A DNA stretch of 21,672 nucleotides, from NCBI GenBank assembly GCA_900541185.1, contig UQIQ01000036.1, positions 1-21,672 of the forward strand, given 5' to 3'. The position numbers and the translations under genes are program-made. This document shows positions 1-7,488 of the stretch, in pieces (within the stretch, counting starts at the first letter, position 1; each line of letters begins with the position of its first letter). A model generated the notes under the pieces. It saw nothing but the letters and a program-made list of their open reading frames with translations. It did no database searches and had not been told where the DNA came from. Source of the DNA: an uncultured Collinsella sp. Its GTDB lineage: Bacteria > Actinomycetota > Coriobacteriia > Coriobacteriales > Coriobacteriaceae.

Positions 1-882
1 CAGCATGCCCGGCTTCAGGTCCTCGTCGGCAGCCACGCGCGGGCCAAAGAAGTCCTGGTTGCGGTAGGAGCCCGCGGGGATAATGCCCATACGCGCCATG
101 TCGAGCACCTGGTCAAAGAGTGGCACCGCCCCCGACGCAAGCTCAACTTGCACGCCCGAGCCCTCGGCCATCTCGCACGCGTGCCCGATCAGGCCAAAGC
201 CCGTAATGTCGGTGCAGCCGTGAAGCTCAAGCCCCTCGGCCAGACGAATCGGAGCCTCGTTGAGGGTGCGCATCGAGTCAAACATGGCTGCGGCCTCGTC
301 CTGCTCGATGAGCTCGCCCTTAATGGCCGTGGTGATGATGCCCGAGCCAACTGCCTTGGCCAGCAGTAACGCATCGCCCACGCGCGCGCCGCTGTTGGCG
401 AGCATGCGGTCGAGCGCGACAAACCCGCTCACGGACAGGCCGTACTTGGGCTCGTCGTCGTTGATGGTGTGACCGCCCGCGATGGAGCAACCCGCCTCGA
501 CGCACTTGTCGGCGCCGCCCGCCAGAATCTGACCGGCAACCTCAACGCCCAGACAGCTCGGGATGCACAGCAAGTTCATGGCATGGCTCGGCCGCCCGCC
601 CATGGCGTAGATGTCCGACAGCGAGTTGGCCGCGGCAATCTGGCCAAATAGAAACGGGTCGTCGACCATCGGCGGGAAGAAGTCGATGGACTGCACGAGA
701 CCCAAGTTATCGCCAACGCGAAAGACGCTCGCATCGTCGGAGGTATCGAACCCCACGAGCAAGTTGTCGTTATGCACATTGGGTAAATCGCCCAGGACCT
801 GGGCGAGGGCTCCGGGGGCCAACTTAGCGGCTCAACCGCTCGCGGCCGTCATAGACGTGAGCTTAATCTGATCGTCAGCCAT
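1..882 (-). CDS. selD: Selenide, water dikinase (selenophosphate synthase), Sec-containing, 3' end outside window
   Basis: Makes selenophosphate, the selenium donor for selenocysteine, from selenide and ATP. Translation from the ATG at 882 (SD GGAGG, 7 nt upstream) gives 294 codons with a single in-frame TGA at 834-832 (codon 17). The context is ASG-U-AAKL, which matches the E. coli SelD active site (Cys17, Lys20); here Sec17 and Lys20 keep the same numbering. Downstream the reading frame is continuous and typical of SelD: HNDNLLVGFDTSDDASVF, the metal/ATP-site SIDFFPPMVDDPFLFGQIAA, NSLSDIYAMGG, AGGHTINDDEP, and TDITGFGLIGHACEMAEG. About 50 C-terminal residues lie beyond position 1, judged from the E. 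coli length. It is the last visible gene of the dehydratase-like operon, 70 nt after the activase stop. A standard gene caller would start it downstream of the TGA and lose the active site. Identity is certain; Sec decoding is inferred from position, hairpin and intact frame. Confidence 0.95.
790..834 (-). promoter_or_regulatory. Sec UGA codon and candidate bacterial SECIS hairpin in selD
   Basis: The UGA occupies 834-832. The RNA segment GCCCAGGUCCUGGGC (804 to 790) folds into a perfect 6-bp stem closed by a GUC loop that starts 33 nt after the UGA. Bacterial SECIS elements are hairpins inside the coding region shortly after the UGA, with a G at the start of the apical loop; the GGUC at this tip resembles the E. 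coli fdhF loop as I remember it. The UGA-to-loop distance is at the long end of what is usual. SelB binding is inferred, not shown. Confidence 0.7.
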
Positions 883-952
883 CGATACCTCCTCTCATCG
901 GTCAATCATTTTCTCCCAGTATACGCATGAATGCGAGCCTGCGGCCGATGCA

Positions 953-1717
953 TTAATCGAGCGCCTGTGCGCGAATCGCCGCGCCGATGGCACCGGCAAA
1001 GCGAGCCTGTGGCGAGGTGGTCACCGGCGACCCCAGTAGCTCGCCCAACCGCTCCACCACGAAGGCGTTCTCACACAGACCGCCGGTCAGATAGTACGGG
1101 GCGCCCGCCGCCTGCCCGGCCATGGTCGCCACGCGCGAGACCACGCTGTCGATCACGCCACGTGCAATGTTCTCGCGCGGCTCGCCGCGACCAATCAGGC
1201 TGATGACCTCGCTTTCGGCAAACACCGTGCACATGCTGCTGATCTTGGTGGGCTCGCCGGAACGCGCCAGGTCGGCCATCTGCTGCTGGGAAATGCCTAG
1301 GCGGTCGGCCATGATCTCCAAAAAGCGCCCCGTGCCGGCGGCGCACTTGTCGTTCATGGCGAACTTGGCCACGCGGCCACTTTTAAGCTGAATGACCTTG
1401 GTGTCCTGGCCGCCCACGTCGATCACGGTGCCGTGGTCGCCAAACAGGCGCACGGCACCGGTACCGTGGCAGGTGATCTCGGTCACGACCTTGTGCGCAT
1501 AGGGCACGGCGACACGACCGTAGCCGGTCGCGATCACGCGCACGTCGTCGGCAGCCACGTCATAGCCGGCCGCTGCCAGCGCCTCGCGCAGCCGCTCGGA
1601 AGCATCGACCGAGGAGAACCCGGTTGGCTGCACGCACGTCCACGCCACCGAACCCTCCCCGTCGACCACAGCAGCCTTAGCCGCCGTAGACCCGATATCG
1701 ATCCCGATCCCTATCAT
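953..1717 (-). CDS. 2-hydroxyacyl-CoA dehydratase-type activase (ATP-dependent, [4Fe-4S], YjiL/HgdC-like)
   Basis: A 254-residue member of the BadF/BadG/BcrA/BcrD ATPase family (ASKHA fold). Homologues hold one [4Fe-4S] cluster between two identical subunits and use ATP hydrolysis to push a low-potential electron into the partner enzyme. Visible motifs: phosphate-1 loop GIDIGSTAAKA (residues 5-15), phosphate-2 VIDVGGQDTK (98-107), the cluster cysteines C125 (NDKCAAGTGRF) and C163 (SSMCTVFAESE), and the adenosine-side motif LTGGLCEN (210-217). The ATG at 1717 follows a GAAGAGAG purine stretch. It lies downstream of two dehydratase-like genes and upstream of selD on the same strand, so it is presumably the dedicated activator of one or both. 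Length is normal for the family. Confidence 0.93.
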   Translation of the reverse strand: MIGIGIDIGSTAAKAAVVDGEGSVAWTCVQPTGFSSVDASERLREALAAAGYDVAADDVRVIATGYGRVAVPYAHKVVTEITCHGTGAVRLFGDHGTVIDVGGQDTKVIQLKSGRVAKFAMNDKCAAGTGRFLEIMADRLGISQQQMADLARSGEPTKISSMCTVFAESEVISLIGRGEPRENIARGVIDSVVSRVATMAGQAAGAPYYLTGGLCENAFVVERLGELLGSPVTTSPQARFAGAIGAAIRAQALD

Positions 1718-1771
1718 GGCTCTCTTCCAATCTAAACATCAAAGGTAGCGGCGCGTTCAGGCGCCTTAGCT

Positions 1772-1876
1772 CTAGGTTTCTTAGGTGCCGGAGATTGCCC
1801 CGAAAGAGGAGCGCAGCGTACTTTGGGTACGCAAGAGACGGTTTGAGGAGCAAGATCCGGTGCCTGAGGAAGCTAG
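1772..1876. repeat. Structured intergenic repeat, copy A
   Basis: Outer arms 1772-1792 and 1856-1876 pair over 21 positions: 16 Watson-Crick, 4 G·U, 1 mismatch. Inside are a perfect hairpin GCGTAC/GTACGC and the motifs GAAAGAGGAG and GGTTTGA. It is about 79% identical by eye to copy B (3074-3175) and shares inner motifs with copy C (18519-18617). It fills the gap between the second dehydratase-like gene and the activase, and its edge includes the stop codon of the former (1875-1873). No open reading frame or promoter is evident in it. The active strand is unknown; the plus-strand version gives tandem G·A pairs. Confidence 0.8.
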
Positions 1877-3036
1877 AGGGTTTCGATGAAGGCGGCGATA
1901 CGGGTCTCGATCTGGCCCATGTCGCCGTTGCTGTAGTCGGTCTCGATCTTCATGTACGGAATACCCGCACCCTCGACGGCCTCCTGCATGCGCGCACTCT
2001 CCACGTTAAAGGTGTGGCAGGCCTGTAGCACGCTCTCTACCACGCCATCGACGTGGTACTTCTCGCACATGGCCAGCGTGTTTTCCATACGACCGTCGTT
2101 GGGCGTCATGACCGAGCAGTTGATGTCGAGGTAGCGGTCGGCGATGGCGCGCAGGATGTCGGGAGCCTCCGGGTCAATCATCATGGCCGCCGTGCGCTCG
2201 CCCGAGCAGTCGTCCATGCACACGACCACGCCGCCGTTGGACTCGATGGTGCGACCGATCTTGTTGATTACGCCGCCCACCGGGCAGCCGGTGATCAGAA
2301 TGCGCTTGGCGTCTGCCGCAACCGGGCGCTCGCCCGCGTCGTAGGCCTCGCGCAGCTTGGCAACCTTTTGCTCCAGCTGCTGCGTATAGGCCTCGATATC
2401 AAAGCTGAACGTACCGGCAAACATGGTGCTCATCAGGTCGACGCCGCTCATGGCCGCCGGCTGGTTGGCCTGCAGGGCAAACATGTCGAGCTGGGCCGCA
2501 CGCAAGCGGTTGCGACGACGGACGGCAGCGCGCAGGTCATCGTCGGTAATCGTGATGCCGTAGAAGCCCTCGAGCTCCTCCTTGAGCAGGCGGCACTCCT
2601 CGTACCAGCCTTCGCGCTCGTAGGCGCGATCGCGACCCTGCGGAAGATGCAGAATGTGCGTGCGCTTGAGCTCGTTGAGTAGCTCGTACATCTTCTTCTT
2701 GCCGTCGCAGGTGGTCTCGCCGATGATCATGTCGCTAAAGTGCGTAAACGGGCACTTTTGCGAGTAGGCAAAACCGTACGTCGACTTGATGAGCGGGCAC
2801 AGGTTTGCCGGCAGCACCTTCTCGGCCTCGGGAATCACCTCGTCGGATGTGCCGCACAAGGCCACACTTGCAGCGCCCGCGGCATCGATAATCTCGAGCG
2901 GCGTATAGCTGCACAAAAAGCCGACCAGGCGATTACCCGCCTGCTTATAATCCTTGACGCGAATAAACGCCGCCTTGCGTTGCTCGTTGAACTCCTCAAA
3001 CGTGCGCGGCAACGGCTGCTCAATATATTCCGACAT
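1873..3036 (-). CDS. 2-hydroxyacyl-CoA dehydratase family / double-cubane-cluster reductase, second paralogue
   Basis: A 387-residue protein of the HgdB/YjiM family, in which cysteines hold Fe-S clusters that receive electrons from an ATP-driven activase; some members carry an [Fe8S9] double cubane and reduce small substrates. The start is the ATG at 3036, with AAGGAG 6 nt upstream; a longer open frame extends upstream but has no family similarity there. Key segments: [11 protein letters not shown] (C42), ALCGTS (C61), [12 protein letters not shown] (C80), KCPFTHFSD (C95), [13 protein letters not shown] (C110), MDDCSGE (C277), [11 protein letters not shown] (C307), LQACHTF (C340). These eight cysteines line up with C81, C100, C119, C134, C149, C314, C347 and C380 of the upstream paralogue. 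It follows that gene after 154 nt containing repeat copy B. Substrate cannot be told from sequence. Confidence 0.9.
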   Translation of the reverse strand: MSEYIEQPLPRTFEEFNEQRKAAFIRVKDYKQAGNRLVGFLCSYTPLEIIDAAGAASVALCGTSDEVIPEAEKVLPANLCPLIKSTYGFAYSQKCPFTHFSDMIIGETTCDGKKKMYELLNELKRTHILHLPQGRDRAYEREGWYEECRLLKEELEGFYGITITDDDLRAAVRRRNRLRAAQLDMFALQANQPAAMSGVDLMSTMFAGTFSFDIEAYTQQLEQKVAKLREAYDAGERPVAADAKRILITGCPVGGVINKIGRTIESNGGVVVCMDDCSGERTAAMMIDPEAPDILRAIADRYLDINCSVMTPNDGRMENTLAMCEKYHVDGVVESVLQACHTFNVESARMQEAVEGAGIPYMKIETDYSNGDMGQIETRIAAFIETL

Positions 3037-3073
3037 ATAACTCCTTAACAAACCTTTTAACCAACCAAGGAAA

Positions 3074-3175
3074 CGGCTTTCCCAGGTGCCCGAGGTTGCC
3101 GTGAAAGAGGAGCGCCGCGTACTTTGATTCGCAGGCGACGGTTTGAACGGCCAGATCGGATGCCTGGGGAAGCCG
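3074..3175. repeat. Structured intergenic repeat, copy B
   Basis: Arms 3074-3093 and 3156-3175 pair over 20 positions: 16 Watson-Crick, 3 G·U, 1 mismatch. Relative to copy A, several arm pairs have changed on both sides (for example T-A to C-G, G-C to C-G, A-T to G-C), so pairing rather than sequence is conserved. The inner part carries GAAAGAGGAG on one side and GGTTTGA on the other, with a CGCC/GGCG plus GCG/CGC hairpin at the tip. It begins 15 nt beyond the stop of the first dehydratase-like gene and ends 37 nt before the next start. Confidence 0.8.
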
Positions 3176-3190
3176 CCGGGACGAATAGTC

Positions 3191-4474
3191 CTAAATGGTT
3201 TCCAAGAAAGCCTCAATCCTGGTTTGCAGTTGGCCTGCATCCTCGCCGGCGTAGTCGGTCGTGATGTGCATAAACGGAATGCCGGCCTCCTCGGCGGCCT
3301 TCTCCACGGCAAACGACTCCATCTCGTAGAGCGTGCAGAACTGCAGGGCCACGTCGACGATACCGTCGGCATGCAGGTCCTTGGCCATCTGGACAATGTC
3401 CTTCATACGCTGGTCGTTGGGCGTAAAGACGGCGCAGTTGATCTTAAAGTAGCGCTCGGCGATGGCGTCGAGCATCTCGGCAACCGTCTCACCGGACTCA
3501 TCGACCAAGTCCTTGTAATAGCGCGAACCCGTGCAGGACTCCTCGCCTACCACAACGCCGCCGGCCTTCTCGATGAGGTTGAACAGCTTCCAGTTGGGCA
3601 CGGCCATGGGCGTACCGGTGTACAGGATGCGCTTGGTCCCCTTGGGCGCCACGCCCTCGCCGGCCTCGACACGCTGCTCGCACTCAGCCGCCATATCGTT
3701 AATGGCTCCGGTCAGACGCGGCGTGTCATCCATAAAGGCGGCCTGAACGGTCAGCAGGCTGTCGAGACCGCTGATAGGCGCCGGGTCGGCAGCGCGGGTC
3801 GCAGCCAGACGCTGCAGGGCGCGACGCTTCTCATTGACGGCGTGGATGGCGGTCTTCAGACGCTCGGGCGTAATCTTGACGCCACACTGGTCCTCGATCT
3901 TGGCGGCGAGCTTCTTGACCTCGGCCTTCCAGGTCACGAGCGTCGACTCGTCGTGCACGTTGGGGATATCCATGACGTACATGTTCTTTTGCGTGGCAAA
4001 GAACTCGTAGGCCTTCTTCTTGCCATCGCAGGTGTTCTCGCCCACCACCAGATCACTCGACTCAATGTAGGGGCAGACCTCGCCCAGCTTAAAGCCGGCA
4101 AAGCTCTTGATGAGCGGGCAGGTGTTGCGCGGCAGATGCTCCTCGACCTTGTCGGTCGCCCAGTCGGCACCCGAGCACAGGCCAACGGGGATGCCATCGC
4201 AGGCAAGCACGATCTCCTCGGGCACGTACACACAGAACGAACCGACGATCTTGGTGGCCTCGCCGGCCTCCTTCTTGTCGAGCATCTCCTTAATACGGCC
4301 GCTGTGGATGTTGGTGGCGACAAAATCCAGGTAGGACGTGGACTTGGGGCGATTGTTCTGCGTCAGGAACATATCGCCGTACATCTGGCCCACAGCGCCC
4401 AGCAGCATGTCGTGATCGGCAAGATTCATGCCGAGGCTCTCCCACATCGGATGGAAATCGAATTCTTCAGCCAT
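3191..4474 (-). CDS. 2-hydroxyacyl-CoA dehydratase family / double-cubane-cluster reductase, first paralogue
   Basis: A 427-residue member of the HgdB/YjiM family and first large gene of the operon. Relative to its neighbour it has about 40 extra residues at the N-terminus ([18 protein letters not shown]). Cysteines shared with the second paralogue are C81 ([10 protein letters not shown]), C100, C119 ([12 protein letters not shown]), C134 ([10 protein letters not shown]), C149 ([12 protein letters not shown]), C314 (ESCTGSRYY), C347 ([10 protein letters not shown]) and C380 ([10 protein letters not shown]). The double-cubane fold needs three cysteines per cubane, so the set is sufficient. The two proteins could form a heterodimer, as dehydratase alpha/beta subunits do, or act as two separate homodimers. 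The ATG at 4474 is preceded by AGGGG at 7-nt spacing. Expected to be cytoplasmic and oxygen-sensitive; the reaction is unknown. Confidence 0.9.
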   Translation of the reverse strand: MAEEFDFHPMWESLGMNLADHDMLLGAVGQMYGDMFLTQNNRPKSTSYLDFVATNIHSGRIKEMLDKKEAGEATKIVGSFCVYVPEEIVLACDGIPVGLCSGADWATDKVEEHLPRNTCPLIKSFAGFKLGEVCPYIESSDLVVGENTCDGKKKAYEFFATQKNMYVMDIPNVHDESTLVTWKAEVKKLAAKIEDQCGVKITPERLKTAIHAVNEKRRALQRLAATRAADPAPISGLDSLLTVQAAFMDDTPRLTGAINDMAAECEQRVEAGEGVAPKGTKRILYTGTPMAVPNWKLFNLIEKAGGVVVGEESCTGSRYYKDLVDESGETVAEMLDAIAERYFKINCAVFTPNDQRMKDIVQMAKDLHADGIVDVALQFCTLYEMESFAVEKAAEEAGIPFMHITTDYAGEDAGQLQTRIEAFLETI

Positions 4475-4637
4475 GACGGTTCCCCTCTCGAACCAAATAC
4501 GGACAGCTACGGTATTGCTGCACGGCGGGCGGCGAAAACCCAGCCGTGCCTAAACCCGGAATTTTGGGGAACCTGCTTTGCGGTCGATTATTTAGTTGTG
4601 CGTCGTCTCTCCCGGAGCCGTGAACATACCTGCTCAT
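4467..4637 (-). CDS. Possible leader ORF 2 (56 aa), overlapping the dehydratase-like start
   Basis: An open frame of 56 residues whose ATG at 4637 overlaps the TGA of leader ORF 1 (ATGA arrangement) and whose TGA at 4469-4467 overlaps the ATG of the downstream gene by 8 nt. The predicted peptide is Arg/Pro-rich with no recognisable domain. It runs through a 10-bp hairpin at 4520-4549. The geometry would allow translational coupling, but nothing else shows it is translated; it may be chance. Confidence 0.2.
   Translation of the reverse strand: MSRYVHGSGRDDAQLNNRPQSRFPKIPGLGTAGFSPPAVQQYRSCPYLVREGNRHG
4520..4549 (-). promoter_or_regulatory. Leader hairpin before the dehydratase-like operon
   Basis: GCACGGC (4520-4526) pairs with GCCGTGC (4543-4549), extended by GGG/CCC with one bulged base and a 9-nt loop. 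It is not followed by a T-run on the minus strand, so it is not a simple terminator. It lies about 50 nt upstream of the first large start codon. It does not match any riboswitch I know. Confidence 0.4.
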
Positions 4638-4702
4638 ATGCGACTCCGAGCCATATACAGGGCGCGCGCGGCAACGCGGCGAATGTATGTCGTCTGCGGC
4701 AT
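4634..4702 (-). CDS. Possible leader ORF 1 (22 aa)
   Basis: ATG at 4702 with a near-perfect Shine-Dalgarno AAAGGAGG (4718-4711) at 8-nt spacing, then 22 codons (MPQTTYIRRVAARALYMARSRI) and TGA at 4636-4634. It begins about 30 nt after the candidate -10 box. The ribosome binding site is stronger than that of most genes here, which argues for real translation. The peptide is basic (five Arg) and could be a leader peptide. No homologue known to me. Confidence 0.4.
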   Translation of the reverse strand: MPQTTYIRRVAARALYMARSRI

Positions 4703-4732
4703 GTGCGCGCCCTCCTTTACAAGTTAAGGTCA

Positions 4733-4761
4733 ACTATATCAACGGTCGTCGACCATGCAAA
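4733..4761 (-). promoter_or_regulatory. Candidate promoter of the dehydratase-selD operon
   Basis: On the minus strand TTTGCA (4761-4756), a 17-nt spacer and TATAGT (4738-4733) match a housekeeping promoter at 4/6 and 5/6 positions. The predicted start is about 25 nt before leader ORF 1. It is the best promoter-like match in the 429-nt gap between modC and the first dehydratase-like gene. Confidence 0.5.
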
Positions 4762-4770
4762 CACCGTTGA
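4739..4770. promoter_or_regulatory. Inverted repeat over the operon promoter (candidate operator)
   Basis: TCAACGGT (4739-4746) and ACCGTTGA (4763-4770) form a perfect 8-bp inverted repeat with a 16-nt spacer that covers the -35 box and abuts the -10 box. Such placement suits a dimeric regulator. The regulator is not identifiable. Confidence 0.4.
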
Positions 4771-4866
4771 CATTCGTACGACAGCGTCGTGTGCCGCCGT
4801 TTAATAAATAATTATCTGTGTTGATAAGAGTTTGTCATTCCCCATTCGGCGAACGGCAAGGCAAAG

Positions 4867-4891
4867 CCGCCGAGACTTATATCCCCGACGG
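4867..4891 (-). terminator. Weak candidate terminator after modC
   Basis: CCGTCGGG (4891-4884) pairs with CTCGGCGG (4874-4867) over 8 positions, two of them G·U, with a 9-nt loop. It is followed by CTTTGCCTTG on the minus strand, a poor T-tract. It sits 12 nt past the modC stop. The rest of 4771-4903 is AT-rich near 4800-4830 with no gene seen. Confidence 0.4.
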
Positions 4892-4903
4892 CATTACCCG
4901 GCG

Positions 4904-5974
4904 CTACCGACAAACCAAATGGATCCTACTCGCATCGAAATGCATGCGCAGCGTCTCGCCTGCTTGCGGCAGCTCGTCGACAGGCACGCCCACCTTGTTG
5001 ACCTTCCACTGCAGACGCGTGGGCGCATCAGCACGCGGCACGTCCAGCAGCACCAGGCGCTCAAAGCGCGAATCGCTCACTCGGGCCACGTGCAAATCAT
5101 AGCTGTTGCGACCCCGCTCCGCGCGATTGTCAACATGGAAGTAGCTTGCGCGAATGCCCAGGTACGCCACGTCGTCGGGCACCTCGCGACCCACGTTAAA
5201 GGTCATGCCCCAGTCGAGGGCCTCAACTTCTTCGTCGCCGATCTTGCGCGCCCGGCTTGTGTTCTTGCAGCCCGTCAGGCGCAGTGCCGCCAGCGTCTGC
5301 GGACGGCGGACCACGTCCTCGACGGAGCCGATCTCCTCCACATGCCCGTCGTGCATCACGCAGATGCGCCCGCACAGGCGGCACGCTTCGTCGATGTCGT
5401 GGCTCACGTAGAGCACGGTGCGGTTGCATACATCGAACAGGTCGAGCATGTTCTGCTCGAGCGCGCTCTTAAGATAGGAATCGAGCGCGCTCATGGGCTC
5501 GTCGAACATAAAGATGCCCGGATATGCCGCCACCATGCGGGCAAGCGCCACGCGTTGTTGCTGGCCACCCGAGAGCCGCGCGGGATAACGGTCGGCGAAA
5601 TCGGCCAGGCCAAAGATGCCCAGGTAGCGCTCAGCAAGTTTTTTACGCGCCGCGGCGTCGCCCGCATCCTTTACGCCGGCGCATACGTTATCGGCCACCG
5701 TCATGTTGGGAAACAGCTGATAGTTTTGGAACAACAGGGCACATTTGCGCTCCTGGGGCGACAGGTCGATGCCCGCCGCCGAGTCAAAAAAGGTCACACC
5801 GTTGACGACGATCTTGCCCACGTCGGGCGTCTCCACGCCGGCAATGCAGCGCAGCGTGCAGCTCTTGCCGCAACCCGAGGCGCCCAGCAGCGCCACACGC
5901 TCCTCGCCGGCCTCAAGCTGCATGTCGAGCATAAACCCGGGATAGCGCTTTTTGATATCCAGAACGAGCGACAT
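4904..5974 (-). CDS. modC: Molybdate ABC transporter ATP-binding protein
   Basis: Drives molybdate import by ATP hydrolysis on the cytoplasmic face of ModB. In 356 residues: Walker A GASGCGKS (31-38), Q-loop LFQNYQLFPN (Q83), signature LSGGQQQR (134-141), Walker B IFMFDEP (154-160), D-loop SALD, and H-loop SHD (His192). Residues from about 230 form a C-terminal regulatory-type domain that does not obviously match a standard TOBE domain. The ATG at 5974 is 3 nt after the modB stop, and its SD (GGAGG) lies inside the modB end, so the two are coupled. Substrate assignment rests on the adjacent ModA/ModB and molybdenum genes; tungstate is possible. Confidence 0.88.
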   Translation of the reverse strand: MSLVLDIKKRYPGFMLDMQLEAGEERVALLGASGCGKSCTLRCIAGVETPDVGKIVVNGVTFFDSAAGIDLSPQERKCALLFQNYQLFPNMTVADNVCAGVKDAGDAAARKKLAERYLGIFGLADFADRYPARLSGGQQQRVALARMVAAYPGIFMFDEPMSALDSYLKSALEQNMLDLFDVCNRTVLYVSHDIDEACRLCGRICVMHDGHVEEIGSVEDVVRRPQTLAALRLTGCKNTSRARKIGDEEVEALDWGMTFNVGREVPDDVAYLGIRASYFHVDNRAERGRNSYDLHVARVSDSRFERLVLLDVPRADAPTRLQWKVNKVGVPVDELPQAGETLRMHFDASRIHLVCR

Positions 5975-5977
5975 GGC

Positions 5978-7420
5978 CTATCGACCTCCCTTCGCGACCG
6001 CGTCATCGCGCATAAGCTCGGCCAGCGCCTCGCGATCGATTCGCAGGGCATCGCCGCCCGCCGGGTCGAGCGAATCACCCTGTCCGGCGAGGTCTTTGGC
6101 CTGCTTGCGCCCCGCATGGGAAAGGCCCCGCTCGCGATACTTTTGCGAATGGGCGGTGTACATGTTAATGAACAGGATGACCAGGAAGCTGAACGCAATT
6201 ACGACCACGACCCAGAAGAGCGCGACCGACGTATTGCCGCCCATCCACTCAAAATAGATGGCGATGGGGATGGTCTGCGTAATGCCGGCGTAGTTGCCCG
6301 CAAAGAACAGCGTGCAGCCAAACTCTCCCATCGCGCGGGCAAAGGCGAGGACCGTACCAGCAGCAATAGAAGGCCACCCAAGCGGCATCATAAGCTTGGC
6401 AAAGATGCGACGCTCGGACCATCCCAGGGTTCGCGCGGCGTCAAGCATCTGCGTGTCGAGGCTCTCAAAGGCGCCGAGCGCCGTACGGTAGACCAGGGGG
6501 AACGATACCACCACGGCAGAGATCACCGCCGCCGGCCACGTAAAGACAATCGAGACGCCGTGCGCAATCAGCCACTGGCCCACCCCGGTCGAGCGACCAA
6601 ACAGCATAAGCAGCAAAAAGCCGCAGACCGTGGGCGGCAACACCATGGGGATGGTAAAGACCGAGTCGAGCAGGCCCTTGATGCGACTCGAGGTACCCAT
6701 AGTCTTCCACGCGGCGAACAGGCCCAGCGCAAGGGAGATCACCAGGGCAAGGCCGCTCGTTTTAATGGACACCCAAAACGGGCGATAGTCGATGTCGCCC
6801 AAAAAGGAGACCAGAGAGGTCAAGGGCCCCTGCTTATCCCGCAACACGACAGACGATGCTTCTACCATTTGAGCGCTATCAAGCCAACGCGCGCCGCCCT
6901 TGGCATCACCCGAGGCTGATGCAATCACCACATAGCGGTCCCCATCCGCACCGCGCTCGTCAAAGCCATAGGTATACCCGCCGGCATCAAACGTTGTTTC
7001 CGCCGTGACATACCAAGGAAGATCCACGTCCCCTAGCTGCGCACCTCCCATGCAGTTTGCGCTGTCGAGCTTACAGACGAGGGCCTTGAGACCCGATACG
7101 CACTCGTTATCCTGCGGATCCAATCCATACTTCTCGACCGCCTTGGGCGATATCCACACCACAACGCGATCGGCAGCAGGCGCCACTACAAGGTCCACGT
7201 CCTCGTCAACGGGAAACCGGTAGCCCTCAGGCTGGCCCTCCATGGCACGAGCAGTCCCCTTGGCCAGCCGCTCAAAACCCTCGATCCCATAGGAAAGCCC
7301 ATGAGCGGTCGCAGCAACCTGGGCCCCGTCCTCAGCGTCCCCAGCAAACGCAAATCCCGGCACCCAGCAAAGCGTCAAGGTCAAAGCACAGGCGACAAGC
7401 ATGCGGAATCTATTAAGCAC
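5978..7420 (-). CDS. modB: Molybdate ABC transporter permease with extra N-terminal extracytoplasmic domain
   Basis: 480 residues from a GTG at 7420 (SD GGAG, 6-nt spacing), about twice the usual ModB length (about 220-230). Residues 1-27 look like a signal peptide (MLNRFRMLVACALTLTLCWVPGFAFA). Roughly 28-225 form a soluble domain of unknown type with three Cys. From about residue 225 a standard permease follows: several hydrophobic helices, VFTIPMVLPPTVCGFLLLMLFG, the EAA-type loop DAARTLGWSERRIFAKLMMPLGWPSIAAG, and AMGEFGCTLFFAG. A basic, polar tail of about 45 residues follows the last helix. An alternative GTG at 7489 would add 23 residues ahead of the signal sequence and lacks a clear SD. 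The soluble domain could bind substrate or a cofactor outside the cell; that is speculation. Confidence 0.88.
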   Translation of the reverse strand: MLNRFRMLVACALTLTLCWVPGFAFAGDAEDGAQVAATAHGLSYGIEGFERLAKGTARAMEGQPEGYRFPVDEDVDLVVAPAADRVVVWISPKAVEKYGLDPQDNECVSGLKALVCKLDSANCMGGAQLGDVDLPWYVTAETTFDAGGYTYGFDERGADGDRYVVIASASGDAKGGARWLDSAQMVEASSVVLRDKQGPLTSLVSFLGDIDYRPFWVSIKTSGLALVISLALGLFAAWKTMGTSSRIKGLLDSVFTIPMVLPPTVCGFLLLMLFGRSTGVGQWLIAHGVSIVFTWPAAVISAVVVSFPLVYRTALGAFESLDTQMLDAARTLGWSERRIFAKLMMPLGWPSIAAGTVLAFARAMGEFGCTLFFAGNYAGITQTIPIAIYFEWMGGNTSVALFWVVVVIAFSFLVILFINMYTAHSQKYRERGLSHAGRKQAKDLAGQGDSLDPAGGDALRIDREALAELMRDDAVAKGGR

Positions 7421-7488
7421 GAAAAGCTCCAAGCGAATACAAGGACGGAGTGAAACACAAAACGATGGAATTATCGCGCCAAGCCGCA

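Noticed and set aside
832..834. In-frame TGA in selD as a nonsense mutation
   Set aside because: It falls exactly on the known Sec/Cys catalytic position, is followed by a SECIS-like hairpin, and the rest of the frame is intact.
4475..4733. Molybdenum-cofactor riboswitch in the long leader
   Set aside because: It has a GC hairpin, but I could not fit the Moco aptamer, and the downstream genes are not Moco genes.
3143..4804. 553-codon plus-strand open frame opposite the first dehydratase-like gene
   Set aside because: Shadow frame of a gene with clear family motifs; no domain and no credible ribosome binding site.
4832..6919. Very long plus-strand open frame opposite modC and modB
   Set aside because: It is the antisense of well-supported genes, has His/Arg/Ala-rich composition typical of GC-rich shadow frames, and shows no domain.
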